Positions 46,374 to 55,360 of a stretch of DNA of 64,000 nt are shown here, piece after piece. Both the position numbers and the translations under genes were made by a program. Within the stretch, counting starts at the first letter, position 1; each line of letters starts with the position of its first letter. The stretch comes from Microbacterium ginsengisoli (GTDB lineage Bacteria; Actinomycetota; Actinomycetes; Actinomycetales; Microbacteriaceae): positions 20,407 through 84,406 of the forward strand of contig NZ_JYIY01000070.1 of assembly GCF_000956535.1 (NCBI RefSeq), written 5' to 3'. Below the pieces are notes generated by a model. It did no database searches, was not told where the DNA came from, and saw nothing but the letters and a program-made list of their open reading frames with translations.

Positions 46374-47003
46374 TTACTTCAGGAAGTAGATGACGCCGAA
46401 CAGCACGAGCCACACGACATCGACGAAGTGCCAGTAGTACGAGACGACGATCGCCGTCGTCATCTCCTTCCGGCCGAAGTTCTTAACCGCGTAGGCGCGA
46501 CCGATCGTCAGCAGGAAGGCGATGAGGCCGCCCGTGACGTGCATGGCGTGGAAGCCGGTGGTCAGGTAGAACGCGGAGGCGTAGGCGTTGGCCGTGATGG
46601 GCATGCCCTCGGTGACGAGCTGGGCGTACTCCCACACCTGACCGGAGACGAAGACCGCACCGAGCGCGAACGAGAGGAAGAACCACTCGGTCATGCCCCA
46701 TCCGAGGATGCCGCGCTTCTTCGTCGAATACGGCTGCAGGCGCTCGGCGGCGAACACACCCATCTGGCAGGTCACCGACGAGAGCACGAGGATGACCGTG
46801 TTCACCGTCGCGAAGGGGATGTTCAGGTGAGCGCTGTTCTCGGCCCACAGCTCCGGCGACGTGCTGCGCAGCGTGAAGTAGATCGCGAACAGGCCGGCGA
46901 AGAACATGACCTCGCTACCGAGCCAGACGATGGTTCCGACGGCGACAGGGTCGGGGCGCTTCACTGTGCGCAGAGCCTGGGAGTACGTCGCTGGGGTCGT
47001 CAC
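46374..47003 (-). CDS. ctaE: Cytochrome c oxidase subunit III
   Basis: 209-residue subunit with five membrane helices; typical segments are WLGSEVMFFAGLFAIYFTLR, FHAMHVTGG and SYYWHFVDVVWLVLF. It is separated from ctaCDF and heads the qcrCAB operon, the standard actinobacterial order, with trpD divergent. GTG 47003 is chosen because minus-strand CATAAT lies 7 bases upstream; ATG 47012, three codons upstream, is the alternative. Confidence 0.95.
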   Translation of the reverse strand: MTTPATYSQALRTVKRPDPVAVGTIVWLGSEVMFFAGLFAIYFTLRSTSPELWAENSAHLNIPFATVNTVILVLSSVTCQMGVFAAERLQPYSTKKRGILGWGMTEWFFLSFALGAVFVSGQVWEYAQLVTEGMPITANAYASAFYLTTGFHAMHVTGGLIAFLLTIGRAYAVKNFGRKEMTTAIVVSYYWHFVDVVWLVLFGVIYFLK

Positions 47004-47010
47004 GCTCCCC

Positions 47011-47016
47011 ATTATG
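47011..47016 (-). promoter_or_regulatory. -10 element of the ctaE-qcrCAB promoter
   Basis: Minus-strand CATAAT, 7 bases (GGGGAGC), GTG 47003. It is close to the -10 consensus and probably drives the whole ctaE-qcrCAB operon. Confidence 0.5.
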
Positions 47017-47176
47017 ACCGATGTTGCGGGCCGAGTATTGCACCCGCGAGGTTGGCGGAGCCCGTGGCGCGACTGAGGGAAACCTAAGTAGCAGCGGCGA
47101 AGCGCCTTCGGAAAACCGAGGTGCGGCGTGCACGCCGCCCGCCCTGCCGCGGCGGGGCCCGACCGGCCGCCTTCAG

Positions 47177-47182
47177 TAGGAT
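47177..47182 (+). promoter_or_regulatory. -10 element of a leaderless promoter for trpD
   Basis: TAGGAT, 7 bases, GTG 47190. Confidence 0.5.
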
Positions 47183-47189
47183 CGAAGCC

Positions 47190-48251
47190 GTGTCGACCTC
47201 TCCCTCGTGGCCTTCGATCCTGACCGCCCTCCTCGCCGGCGAGAACCTCAGCGTGTCGGAGTCGACGTGGGCCATGCAGGAGATCATGGCGGGACGCGCG
47301 ACCCCCTCCCAGCTCGCCGGATTCCTCGTCGCCCTGCGCGCGAAGGGTGAGACCGTCGACGAGGTCGTGGGCTTCCGCGACGCGATCCTCGACGCCGCCC
47401 TTCCGCTGCCCGTACCCGCCGCCGTGCTCGACATCGTTGGCACCGGCGGAGACCGTTGGGGCACGGTCAACATCTCGTCGATGTCGGCCGTCGTGGCCGC
47501 GGCATCCGGAGTGCCGGTGGTCAAGCACGGCAACAAGGCCGCCAGTTCCAAGTCGGGCTCGTCCGACGTGCTCTCGGCCCTCGGCGTCGATCTCACCCTC
47601 GCGCCCGACGAGGTCGCCGAGGTGCTCGGCGAGGCGGGCATCACGTTCGCCTTCGCGGCCGCCTTCCACCCCGGGTTCCGTCACGCCGGTCCGACGCGGG
47701 CGGAACTCGGCATCCCGACCGTCTTCAACTTCCTCGGACCGCTCTGCAACCCGGCGCGGGCCGAGGCGAACGCCGTCGGCGTCGCGACTCTCGACCGCGT
47801 GCCGCTGATCACGGGCGTCTTCCGCACCCGCGGCGCCACCGCGCTCGTGTTCCGCGGCGACGACGGGCTCGACGAACTCACCACGACCGGCCACAGCCGC
47901 ATCTGGGAGGTCTCGCTCGGCGATGTGCACGAGCACGACCTCGACCCGCGCGACATCGGCATCCCGCGCGCTCGCATCGAGGACCTTCTGGGCGGCGACC
48001 CCGTGCACAACGCGGACGTCGTCCGCCGCACTCTCTCCGGTGAGACCGGTCCGGTGCGGGACATCGTGCTGCTGAACACGGCCGCCGGCATCGTCGCCTA
48101 CCGTCTGTTCCAGCAGCCCACCGAGGCCCACCGGCCGATCCTCGACCGGCTCGCCGAGGCCGTGGAGCTCGCCGGAGCCGCCATCGACGACGGGCGCGCG
48201 ACCGCGACGCTCGAGCGGTGGGTCGACGCGACGCAGCGTCGCTCGGCCTGA
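47190..48251 (+). CDS. trpD: Anthranilate phosphoribosyltransferase
   Basis: 353-residue enzyme joining anthranilate and PRPP in tryptophan synthesis. Motifs are the PRPP-binding GTGGDRWGTVNISSM near residues 80-94, KHGNKAASSKSGSSDVLSALG, FAAAFHPGFRHAGPTRAELG and FNFLGPLCNPA. GTG 47190 is the leaderless start. It stands apart from other trp genes but beside ctaE-qcr, as in mycobacteria (trpD/ctaE), an old actinobacterial gene pair. Confidence 0.96.
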   Translation: MSTSPSWPSILTALLAGENLSVSESTWAMQEIMAGRATPSQLAGFLVALRAKGETVDEVVGFRDAILDAALPLPVPAAVLDIVGTGGDRWGTVNISSMSAVVAAASGVPVVKHGNKAASSKSGSSDVLSALGVDLTLAPDEVAEVLGEAGITFAFAAAFHPGFRHAGPTRAELGIPTVFNFLGPLCNPARAEANAVGVATLDRVPLITGVFRTRGATALVFRGDDGLDELTTTGHSRIWEVSLGDVHEHDLDPRDIGIPRARIEDLLGGDPVHNADVVRRTLSGETGPVRDIVLLNTAAGIVAYRLFQQPTEAHRPILDRLAEAVELAGAAIDDGRATATLERWVDATQRRSA

Positions 48252-48292
48252 CGGCGCGCCGCTCAGCCCGGTTCTGTGCCGGTCGGCTCCGC

Positions 48293-49215
48293 TCAGCCCG
48301 CGGTCGCCGCCAGGGCGTCCGCGGCGCGACGGAACGACGTACCGATGCGCCAGGTCTCCACGAACGCGGCGCTCTCGTCGGGGTCGGGAACGTGGAGTCG
48401 CTGCGGCCGGGGGAGGGGAAGGTCGCGGACGACCCGCACCACGGTAGGGGCGACGGCGAGGTAGTCGGCGCCCGCGAGCACCTTCTTCGCGACGCCGGGG
48501 GTCATGCCGCGTGTCTCGGCGGCGGCCGCGGTGATTCCGGCGAGGTCGCCGTGGGCCGCGAGCAGCGTCGCCGCCGATTTCTCCCCGATGCCGGCGACGC
48601 CGGGCAGCCCGTCCGAGGAATCGCCGCGCAGCGTCGCGAAATCCGCGTACTGGTCGGCGTGTACGCCGTAGCGCGCCACGATGTCCGCGTCGCGCAGCTG
48701 TTCGAGGTTCGACATGCCGCGTGCGGTGTAGACGACCGTCACGTCCGCGTCGTCGTCGATGAGCTGGAAGAGGTCGCGGTCGCCTGTGACGACGTCGACC
48801 GGCAGGCCCGCGCCGGTCGCGAGGGTGCCGATCACGTCGTCGGCCTCGTGCTCGGCCGCACCGACGATCGGGATGCCGAGGCGCGTGAGCGCCTCGCGGA
48901 TGATCGGCACCTGGCGCTCGAGCGGATCGGGCACCTCCTCCACGTCGGTGCCGCCGGCCACCACCTCCACGACGCGGTGCGTCTTGTAGCTCGGAATCAG
49001 CTCGACGCGCCACCGCGGACGCCAGTCGTCGTCCCAGCAGGCGACGAGGTGCGTCGGAGAGTAGAGCCGAGGCGCGCAATCGAGTCGAGGAGGCCCCGCA
49101 CGGCGTTCACCGGCGTGCCGTCGGCGGCGGTCACGGACTCCGGCACCCCGTAGAACGCGCGGAAGTAGAGGCTGGCGGTGTCCAGGAGCATGAGTCGATC
49201 GGATGCCGCGGCCAC
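48293..49215 (-). pseudogene. 5'-3' exonuclease (DNA polymerase I 5' nuclease-like), frameshifted
   Basis: The N-terminal part (from GTG 49215: [21 protein letters not shown], then [13 protein letters not shown]) is in one frame. The rest ([21 protein letters not shown], then EADDVIGTLA, VVTGDRDLFQL, DSSDGLPGVAGIGEKSA) continues in another. The frames meet near 49058-49066, where one base appears to be missing. With one base restored the gene would encode about 307 residues with the metal-binding Asp clusters and the helix-3-turn motif of the FEN/5'-nuclease family. It would remove RNA primers or flaps. Either a recent pseudogene or a sequencing error; the second half is well conserved. Confidence 0.8.
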
Positions 49216-49229
49216 GTCGCGTCCCTTCG

Positions 49230-50252
49230 TCAGGCGCGCTCGGTCAGGGAGAGATGCACGCGCTTCAGATCCTCCAGCATGGCGCCGACCAGAATCCACT
49301 GCGGGCCCGGCTGCACCAGCTCCAGCGGCGCGGTCAGCGCGGGCTCCTCGGGCGCGGCATCCGCCTGCTCGCCCGTCAGGCGCACGTCGTGCGCGACGCG
49401 GCGCAGCTGCAGCGCGATCGCGGGCAGAGCGGGGTCGGGTGTGGCGTCGTCGCTCGCGTGGTCGTAGACGGCGCGGGTCATCCCGATCAGCTGCGTCACG
49501 ATCGGGGTGAACACGTCGAGGTCATCGCGGAGGGCGGCGACCTGGGTGCCCAGGCTGCGTCCGCGCGGATTGAAGGTGAGCGATTCGGATGCCGCGGCGA
49601 GCGCGTCATTGGCCCGGCTCTGCACCGGGCGCAGCAGTCGGGCGCCGATCATGAGTTCTTCGCGACCCGCTGCCGTGGGTGGGTGATCGAGGGCGTCGGC
49701 GAGCCGCTCGAATGAGAGGGCGAGCTCTTCGCGCAGACGTCGCACCTGCTCCCGTGCCGGCGCGAGCGCCACGGGGGGCACGATGGCGAGGTTCGCGATG
49801 ATGCCGACGATCGCGCCGATCACCGTCTCGATGATGCGGTCGACCGCGTACTCGGGTGTGGTCGCGCCGAGGGAGAGGACGAGAATCGCGCTGATCGCGA
49901 TCTGGTTCGCCGTGCCGACGGTCATCCGCAGCGACCAGGCGAGGAGGAGGCCGACGGCGGCGGCGACAAGGACGACCGCGGTCGCGCGGCCGAACGCGAT
50001 GCCGAGCACCGAGGCGAGCACGACGCCCGCGATCACGCCGACCGAGCGCTCGATCGCGCGGGCGACCGACTGATTGAGGCTCGGTTGCACCACGAGAAGC
50101 GCCGCGATCGCCGCGAACACGGGAGCAGGGCCGTGGACGAGCCAGCCCGCGAGCAGCCATGCGACGGCGACGGCGACGGCCGACTTGCCGACCTGCAGGA
50201 GGGACGGGCGGGTGGCTGAACGCACGTCGAAGGCGGTGGGCACGGGACGCAT
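49230..50252 (-). CDS. FUSC family (aromatic acid exporter-like) membrane protein
   Basis: 340-residue protein with an N-terminal bundle of about six membrane helices ([85 protein letters not shown]) and a cytoplasmic helical half. The [21 protein letters not shown] stretch is the typical FUSC/FusC-type repeat. Probably an efflux-type transporter; substrate unknown. ATG 50252 overlaps the preceding gene's stop (TGATG), so the two are translationally coupled. Confidence 0.82.
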   Translation of the reverse strand: MRPVPTAFDVRSATRPSLLQVGKSAVAVAVAWLLAGWLVHGPAPVFAAIAALLVVQPSLNQSVARAIERSVGVIAGVVLASVLGIAFGRATAVVLVAAAVGLLLAWSLRMTVGTANQIAISAILVLSLGATTPEYAVDRIIETVIGAIVGIIANLAIVPPVALAPAREQVRRLREELALSFERLADALDHPPTAAGREELMIGARLLRPVQSRANDALAAASESLTFNPRGRSLGTQVAALRDDLDVFTPIVTQLIGMTRAVYDHASDDATPDPALPAIALQLRRVAHDVRLTGEQADAAPEEPALTAPLELVQPGPQWILVGAMLEDLKRVHLSLTERA

Positions 50253-50737
50253 CACGGTTTGCGTGCGCGCACGGCGGCGGAGGCGGCCGTCGCCGTCATG
50301 CCGAGATCGCGCTCGGGGAAGACGATGTCGAATCCGCTCCAGGTGCGCCGAGTGGCCTGCAGCGACTCGACGGTCACCCCCCGAGGTCGTTGGGAGAGGT
50401 AGGCATCGGCGCTGCGCAGGCGGATGCCGAGCGCGGGCCCGGCGACACCGACACGGTCGATGTCCCGCCAGGCGAGGCTCGCGCCGTCGCCCAGACGGAT
50501 GCCCGCGTCGTCGACGCGAAGCAGGCGACTGCGCCGCCATTGGCCGATGAGCGAGTAGCCGCCGCCGACGCCGAAGACACCGACCGCGGCGACGCCGACG
50601 ACGAGGGCCGTCAGGTTCTGCTGGTTCAGCAGCACGATCACGATGCCCATCGCCGCCGCGATCGCACAGGCGATCGCGAGGATCACGAGCCGTCCGCGGG
50701 GGCCGATGATGACGAGAGGAGGGCGGACGTCCGACAC
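50252..50737 (-). CDS. PH-domain-like membrane protein
   Basis: 161-residue protein with two N-terminal membrane helices (LVILAIACAIAAAMGIVIVLL and LVVGVAAVGVFGVGGGYSLI) and a C-terminal small beta domain (LRVDDAGIRLGDGASLAWRDIDRVGVAGPALGIRL), like the bacterial PH/YdbT-type fold. Function unknown. GTG 50737 is chosen over ATG 50764 because minus-strand TATGCT lies 6 bases upstream. It is transcribed with the FUSC gene and divergently from the SatD/HTH gene across the palindrome at 50763-50809. Confidence 0.7.
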   Translation of the reverse strand: MSDVRPPLVIIGPRGRLVILAIACAIAAAMGIVIVLLNQQNLTALVVGVAAVGVFGVGGGYSLIGQWRRSRLLRVDDAGIRLGDGASLAWRDIDRVGVAGPALGIRLRSADAYLSQRPRGVTVESLQATRRTWSGFDIVFPERDLGMTATAASAAVRARKP

Positions 50738-50743
50738 GAGTCC

Positions 50744-50749
50744 AGCATA
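50744..50749 (-). promoter_or_regulatory. -10 element of a leaderless promoter for the PH-like gene
   Basis: Minus-strand TATGCT, 6 bases, GTG 50737. Its -35 zone would fall inside the neighbouring palindrome. Confidence 0.45.
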
Positions 50750-50762
50750 GGCACGGTTGTGC

Positions 50763-50809
50763 ATAAGCGTGTGACTTATATTTTCGCCATATAAGTCATA
50801 TACTTATGG
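50763..50809. promoter_or_regulatory. AT-rich imperfect palindrome between divergent genes (probable operator)
   Basis: The core GACTTATA (50773-50780) and TATAAGTC (50790-50797) are perfect complements 9 bases apart. Outer CATAAG (50762-50767) and CTTATG (50803-50808) extend the symmetry with three mismatches between. The element overlaps the TATACT -10 of the right-hand gene and the presumed -35 of the left-hand gene. It is strikingly A+T-rich for this genome. Confidence 0.65.
50799..50804 (+). promoter_or_regulatory. -10 element of a leaderless promoter for the SatD/HTH gene
   Basis: TATACT, 6 bases, ATG 50811, embedded in the palindrome. Confidence 0.55.
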
Positions 50810-50810
50810 C

Positions 50811-51455
50811 ATGTCCTACGCGGTGACCATCGATATCGTCGGCTCACGATCGCTCCACGACCGTCCGGCAGCCCAGCGCGCCATCGATGACGCCCTCGAG
50901 TTCGTCGATCAGGACGTCCCGCCGCTCACCGCGGTGCGGCCCACCGTCGGCGACGAGCTGCAGGGCGTCTACGCCGGCCTCGACGACGCCCTCGCCGCGA
51001 CCCTCATCCTGCGCCTCGCGCTGCCCGACGAGGTCGACTGCCGATTCGGTCTCGGTGCCGGAGACGCCGGCCGGGTACCCTCGCGCCGCGCGAGCGAGCC
51101 GGAGCTCGGCATCTCCGAGGGAAGCGCATGGTGGGCGGCTCGCCGTGCCATCGAACGTGCGCACGCTCTCCCGGCGTCGGGTGTGGCGGGCGGCCGATCG
51201 TGGTACGAGGGGCCGGGTGCGGCATCCGTCAACGCCTATCTGCTCACGCGCGACCAGATCGTGTCCGCGATGACCGGCCGTGCGCGCCGTCTCGCGCTCG
51301 GGGCGTGGCGCGGCGAGCGCCAGGCCGACCTCGCTCGCCGTGAAGGCGTCAGCCAGTCCGCGGTGTCGCAGATGCTCGGCCGATCGGGCGGAGCGAGTCT
51401 GGTCGCCGGGCTCCATCTCCTGCGCAGCGGGTCTAGCGTGGATCGCGACGCCTGA
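50811..51455 (+). CDS. SatD-family protein with C-terminal helix-turn-helix
   Basis: 214-residue protein. The N-terminal half (VTIDIVGSRSLHDRPAAQRAIDDAL, then PTVGDELQGVYAGLDDALAATLILRLALPDEVDCRFGLGAG) matches the SatD-like family, whose fold resembles nucleotide cyclase-type domains. The C-terminus (RQADLARREGVSQSAVSQMLGRSGG, about 167-191) is a clear helix-turn-helix. It may bind the palindrome overlapping its own promoter and control both divergent genes (inference). No effector is identifiable. Confidence 0.75.
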   Translation: MSYAVTIDIVGSRSLHDRPAAQRAIDDALEFVDQDVPPLTAVRPTVGDELQGVYAGLDDALAATLILRLALPDEVDCRFGLGAGDAGRVPSRRASEPELGISEGSAWWAARRAIERAHALPASGVAGGRSWYEGPGAASVNAYLLTRDQIVSAMTGRARRLALGAWRGERQADLARREGVSQSAVSQMLGRSGGASLVAGLHLLRSGSSVDRDA

Positions 51456-51471
51456 CCCGCCGAGGAGCACC

Positions 51472-51864
51472 ATGACCGTCGCACTCACCCCCGCTCAGCG
51501 CCGCCTGCTCGACGCGCCGAACTACGGGGCTCTCGGCACCGTGCGACCCGACGGCGTCGTGCAGGTGAACCCGATGTGGTTCCTGCTCGACGGAGACACG
51601 ATCGCGTTCACGCACACCACACGCAGACAGAAGTTCCGCAACCTGCAGCAGAACCCCGCGATGGCGCTCATGGTGTTCGACCCCGACCACCCGTACTCCT
51701 ACGTCGAGCTGCGCGGCGAGCTCGTCGAGGTGCGCCCCGACCCGGGCGGCGACTTCTTCGTGGTGCTCGGCAAGCGGTACGGGAACGCGGACCAGCAGCC
51801 GCCCGCCGATCGGGCCGACCGGGTCGTGCTCGTCATGCGCATAGACGCCGTCGGCGGGCAGTGA
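51472..51864 (+). CDS. PPOX-class F420/flavin-dependent oxidoreductase
   Basis: 130-residue split-barrel protein. It shows LGTVRPDGVVQVNPMWFLLDGDTIAFTHTTRRQKFRNLQQNP (about 24-65) and the second-strand MALMVFDPDHPYSYVELRGELVEV, typical of the TIGR03618 F420-binding group. Probably a deazaflavin-dependent reductase; substrate unknown. RBS CGAGGAG is 5 bases before ATG 51472, and a TAGCGT -10 may lie at 51434. Confidence 0.85.
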   Translation: MTVALTPAQRRLLDAPNYGALGTVRPDGVVQVNPMWFLLDGDTIAFTHTTRRQKFRNLQQNPAMALMVFDPDHPYSYVELRGELVEVRPDPGGDFFVVLGKRYGNADQQPPADRADRVVLVMRIDAVGGQ

Positions 51865-51906
51865 CCCCGACACATCCTCGTCATCTGCGCGCGGCATGAT
51901 GTCCGG

Positions 51907-52500
51907 GTGACTCTCCCCGCAACCTCCCTCGATGCCTCGCTGCCCGAATGGCTGCTGACTCTGCTGCCCGAGCTCCCCGACGTCCTGCCGACCGCCGAGG
52001 AGCGGATGGACCTCGTCAACGACCTCGCAGACCGCAACTGGCGCGCCGGCAACGGCGGCCCGTTCGCCGCGATCGTCGTCGACGCCGACTCGGGCCGGCT
52101 GGTATCCGTCGGTGTCAACGTCGTGCTGAGTTCGGGCATCAGCGGGATGCATGCCGAGGTCATGGCGCTGGGGCTGGCACAACGCACCCTCGGCCGCTGG
52201 GATCTGGGCGAGGGCGGCGCCGAGCTCGAGCTCGTGGTCAACTGGCGCCCGTGCGTCATGTGCTACGGCGCCACGATGTGGAGCGGCGTGCGCAGCCTCG
52301 TGGTCGCCGGCTCCGGTCCCGAACTCGAAGAGCTCACCGGTTTCGACGAGGGTCCTGTCGTCACCGACTGGGACGCGCAGTTCGAGGCGCGCGGCATCCG
52401 CGTGCGCGAGGGCGTGCGGCGCGCCGAGGCCCTCGACGTCTACCGCGCCTACGGCGCCGCCGACACCCTCGTCTACAACGCCCGCGGCCTCGCCGAGTAG
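51907..52500 (+). CDS. Nucleoside deaminase (cytidine/guanine deaminase fold)
   Basis: 197-residue zinc deaminase. The catalytic HAE motif is in SGISGMHAEVMALG (about residues 77-90) and the zinc-binding PCVMC near 117-121. N-terminal GNGGPFAAIVVDADSG is the first core strand. It may deaminate guanine, adenine-containing or cytosine compounds; the exact substrate is not decidable. GTG 51907 start, no strong RBS. Confidence 0.87.
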   Translation: MTLPATSLDASLPEWLLTLLPELPDVLPTAEERMDLVNDLADRNWRAGNGGPFAAIVVDADSGRLVSVGVNVVLSSGISGMHAEVMALGLAQRTLGRWDLGEGGAELELVVNWRPCVMCYGATMWSGVRSLVVAGSGPELEELTGFDEGPVVTDWDAQFEARGIRVREGVRRAEALDVYRAYGAADTLVYNARGLAE

Positions 52501-52534
52501 CCGTCGGGCAGCCGGCGGTCGCCTGCGCCGGGCG

Positions 52535-52540
52535 TAGGCT
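52535..52540 (+). promoter_or_regulatory. -10 element of a leaderless promoter for the alcohol dehydrogenase
   Basis: TAGGCT, 6 bases, ATG 52547. Confidence 0.5.
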
Positions 52541-52546
52541 CGGAAC

Positions 52547-53596
52547 ATGCTCGCCACCGTGATCCACGACGCCCGCGACATCCGCGTCGAGAACGTGCCC
52601 GACCCGACGCTCTCCACCGGAGGCGATGCCATCGTGCGGGTCGTCGCAGCCTGCGTCTGCGGCTCCGACCTCTGGCCGTACCGCGGTGTCGTGCCGACCT
52701 CCGAGCCGCATCGCATCGGACACGAGTTCATCGGCGTCGTCGAGGCCGTCGGCCCCGACGTCACGAGCGTCGCCGCCGGCGACTTCGTCATCGCGCCCTT
52801 CTACGTCTGCGACGGCACCTGCGTGAACTGCCGCAACGGCGTCAGCACCTCGTGCCTGCACGGAGGCTGGTGGGGCAGTGACGACCAGGTGGGCGGCTTC
52901 GCCGACGGCGGCCAGGGCGAGTACGTGCGCGTGCCGCTCGCCGACGGAACGCTCGCCGTCGTGCCCGGACCCGTCACGGAGGATGAGATCCCCGGACTCC
53001 TCACCCTCAGCGACGTCATGGGGACCGGCCACCACGCCGCCGTGTCGGCGGGCGTGCAGCCCGGGGACAGCGTCGCGGTCGTCGGCGACGGTGCCGTGGG
53101 TCTCTGCGCGATCATCGCGGCGAAGCGACTCGGGGCCACCACGATCATCGCGATGTCGCGTCACGCTGATCGGCAGGCGCTCGCCCGCGAGTTCGGTGCC
53201 ACTCACATCGTCGAGGAGCGCGGCGACGCCGGGATCGAAGCCGTGCGCGCGCTCACCGGCGGGATCGGCGCCGACCGCGTGCTCGAGTGCGTCGGCACCA
53301 AGGAGTCGATGGACCAGGCGCTGCGCTCCGCGCGACCCGGGGGCATGGTCGGCTACGTCGGCGTTCCCAACGGCGGTCCGGAGCTCCCGGTGCGCACCAT
53401 GTTCAACCGCAACGTCGGCGTGAACGGCGGTGTCGCCCCCGTGCGCGGTTACATCGACGAGCTGCTCCCCGACGTGCGCTCGGGTGCGATCCAGCCCGGC
53501 AAGGTCTTCACCCTGCAGCTGCCGCTGTCGGAGGCCGCCGAGGCCTACGCCGCGATGGACGAGCGTCGAGCGGTGAAGGTGCTGCTGCGGCCGTGA
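52547..53596 (+). CDS. Zinc-dependent alcohol dehydrogenase
   Basis: 349-residue medium-chain dehydrogenase. The catalytic-zinc Cys is in CVCGSDLWPYRG and the His/Glu in GHEFIGVVEAVG. A structural-zinc-like cluster CDGTCVNCRNGVSTSC occurs near residues 89-104. The Rossmann fold VVGDGAVGLCAIIAAKRLGA is at about 184-203. Probably NAD(P)-dependent oxidation of a small alcohol or aldehyde; substrate unknown. It is followed by a copy of the GCGGCATCC word just after the stop. Confidence 0.88.
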   Translation: MLATVIHDARDIRVENVPDPTLSTGGDAIVRVVAACVCGSDLWPYRGVVPTSEPHRIGHEFIGVVEAVGPDVTSVAAGDFVIAPFYVCDGTCVNCRNGVSTSCLHGGWWGSDDQVGGFADGGQGEYVRVPLADGTLAVVPGPVTEDEIPGLLTLSDVMGTGHHAAVSAGVQPGDSVAVVGDGAVGLCAIIAAKRLGATTIIAMSRHADRQALAREFGATHIVEERGDAGIEAVRALTGGIGADRVLECVGTKESMDQALRSARPGGMVGYVGVPNGGPELPVRTMFNRNVGVNGGVAPVRGYIDELLPDVRSGAIQPGKVFTLQLPLSEAAEAYAAMDERRAVKVLLRP

Positions 53597-53634
53597 GCCG
53601 CGGCATCCGATCGTCTCGACGCGAGCTCGCGGGG

Positions 53635-55260
53635 TCAGGCGCGCGCCGCGATCGCCGCGACGTCTACGCCTGACGGCAGCGCGCCGAACAGCGCGCCCGC
53701 GGCGGGGTCGTCGCCGAGACGGCCGGCGATGAACGCGTCGGCGACCGCGGCGGGGGAGTGCCGGGCGACGAGCGAGGCCTCGAGGGCGAGCGCGAGCGCG
53801 CCGACCAGGGAGCGCGCGGAGACCTCGGCCGAGGCCGGATCGGCGACGGCGGCGGCCACGCGCGTACGGGTGCGATCGAGATGGGCGTCGAGCAGAGCGG
53901 ATGCCCCGCGGGCGCGTCCCACCTCGTGGTCGAACGCCTCCCAGGTCTCGGGCTCGCGCACGAGCGCGCGCAGCACATCGAGGGCGATGACGTTGCCCGA
54001 CCCCTCCCAGACCGCCATCACCGGCTGCTCCCGGTAGCGCCGCGCGAGCGGGAAGGCCTCCGTGTAGCCGTTGCCGCCGAGGCATTCGAGCGCCTCATAG
54101 GCATGGGCGGGGCCGCGCTTGCAGATCCAGTACTTGGCGACAGGGGTGGCGAGGCGGCGGAACGCGATGGCCGCGGCATCCGCGTCGTCGTCGTAGGCGC
54201 GCGCAAGGTGCAGTGCCGTGATGGTCGCGGCCTCGGTCTCGAGCTGCAGGTCGGCGATGACCGCGGTCATCGCAGGCTGGTCGATGAGCGTGCGGCCGAA
54301 CGCCGCGCGGTGCCGCACGTGCCACGCCGCCTCGGCGACCGCCTGCCGCATGCCGGCGGTCGACCCGAGCACGCAGTCGAGGCGGGTGCCCGCGACCATG
54401 TCGATGATCGTGCGCACGCCGCGCCCCTCGTCGCCCACGAGCACCCCGACGGTGCCGTCGAACTCGATCTCGCTCGACGCGTTCGCGCGGTTGCCGAGCT
54501 TGTCCTTCAGGCGTTGGATCGCGAACGGGTTGCGGGTGCCGTCCGGGAGCACGCGCGGCACGAGATAGCAGCTCAGTCCGCCCGGCGCCTGTGCGAGCAC
54601 CAGGAAGCCGTCCGACATCGGCGCGCTGCAGAACCACTTGTGGCCGGTGAGCCGGGCGGTGCCGGAGGCTGCGGGCGTCGCCCGCGTCGCGCCGGCCCGC
54701 ACATCCGAGCCGCCCTGCTTCTCGGTCATCGCCATGCCGAACAGCGCGCTCGACTTGCCCGCCCGAAGCTCCGGCTCGTACGCGCGGGAGTGCACCCGCG
54801 GCATCCAGTCGGCGCCCACCTCGGGATGCTGGGCGAGCACCGGCGCGACCGCGTGGGTCATCGACACCGGGCAGGCGTGGCCCGGCTCCACCTGCGCGTA
54901 CAGCATGAACGTCGTGGCCCGGGCGACGTTCGCGCCGGGACCCGGACGAGCGGATGCCGCGGTGTGCGCGCCGTCCGCGACGGCCGCCGCGATCACCCGG
55001 TGGTACGCCTCGTCGTAGACGACCTCGTCGACCCGGTTGCCCCACCGGTCGTGGGTGACCAGCTGCGGCTCCCGCACGTTCGCCCGTTCGGCATCGGCCT
55101 GGAAGGCGGCGGCGCCCACGCGGCATCCGGTCGTGTGCAGGTCGTCGACGTGCGCGCCCGCATCGAAGCGGACCACGGCCTCGACGAGAGCGACGTTCGT
55201 GCCGAACTCGTCGAGATCCGTGCGCGGCGGCGCCTGATTCGTCACGGTGTGGGTGGCCAC
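53635..55260 (-). CDS. Acyl-CoA dehydrogenase family protein, AidB-like
   Basis: 541-residue FAD-dependent protein. AidB-type features are the N-terminal TNVALVEAVVRFDA, FGMAMTEKQGGSDVRAGATRA, GHKWFCSAPMSDGFLVLAQ, GTRLDCVLGSTAGMRQAV and CLGGNGYTEAFPLARRYREQPVMAVWEGSGNVIALDVLRAL. AidB is induced by alkylation damage in E. coli and binds DNA, but its dehydrogenase role is unclear; this could equally be an isovaleryl-CoA-like dehydrogenase. Longer than ordinary acyl-CoA dehydrogenases (about 380). Confidence 0.85.
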   Translation of the reverse strand: MATHTVTNQAPPRTDLDEFGTNVALVEAVVRFDAGAHVDDLHTTGCRVGAAAFQADAERANVREPQLVTHDRWGNRVDEVVYDEAYHRVIAAAVADGAHTAASARPGPGANVARATTFMLYAQVEPGHACPVSMTHAVAPVLAQHPEVGADWMPRVHSRAYEPELRAGKSSALFGMAMTEKQGGSDVRAGATRATPAASGTARLTGHKWFCSAPMSDGFLVLAQAPGGLSCYLVPRVLPDGTRNPFAIQRLKDKLGNRANASSEIEFDGTVGVLVGDEGRGVRTIIDMVAGTRLDCVLGSTAGMRQAVAEAAWHVRHRAAFGRTLIDQPAMTAVIADLQLETEAATITALHLARAYDDDADAAAIAFRRLATPVAKYWICKRGPAHAYEALECLGGNGYTEAFPLARRYREQPVMAVWEGSGNVIALDVLRALVREPETWEAFDHEVGRARGASALLDAHLDRTRTRVAAAVADPASAEVSARSLVGALALALEASLVARHSPAAVADAFIAGRLGDDPAAGALFGALPSGVDVAAIAARA

Positions 55261-55360
55261 GGTGTCTCCTTCGCCTCGTCGCGTCGGTCGTGCGAGTCGA
55301 GGCTATCGGGGTCGGTCGCCGCCCGCGCCGCGCGGGTCGGTCAGTGCCCGCGCGACGTCG

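Noticed and set aside
47004..49079. Long minus-strand open frame extending ctaE upstream through trpD
   Set aside because: It is the shadow of trpD and of the exonuclease. ctaE has a good promoter and start at 47003.
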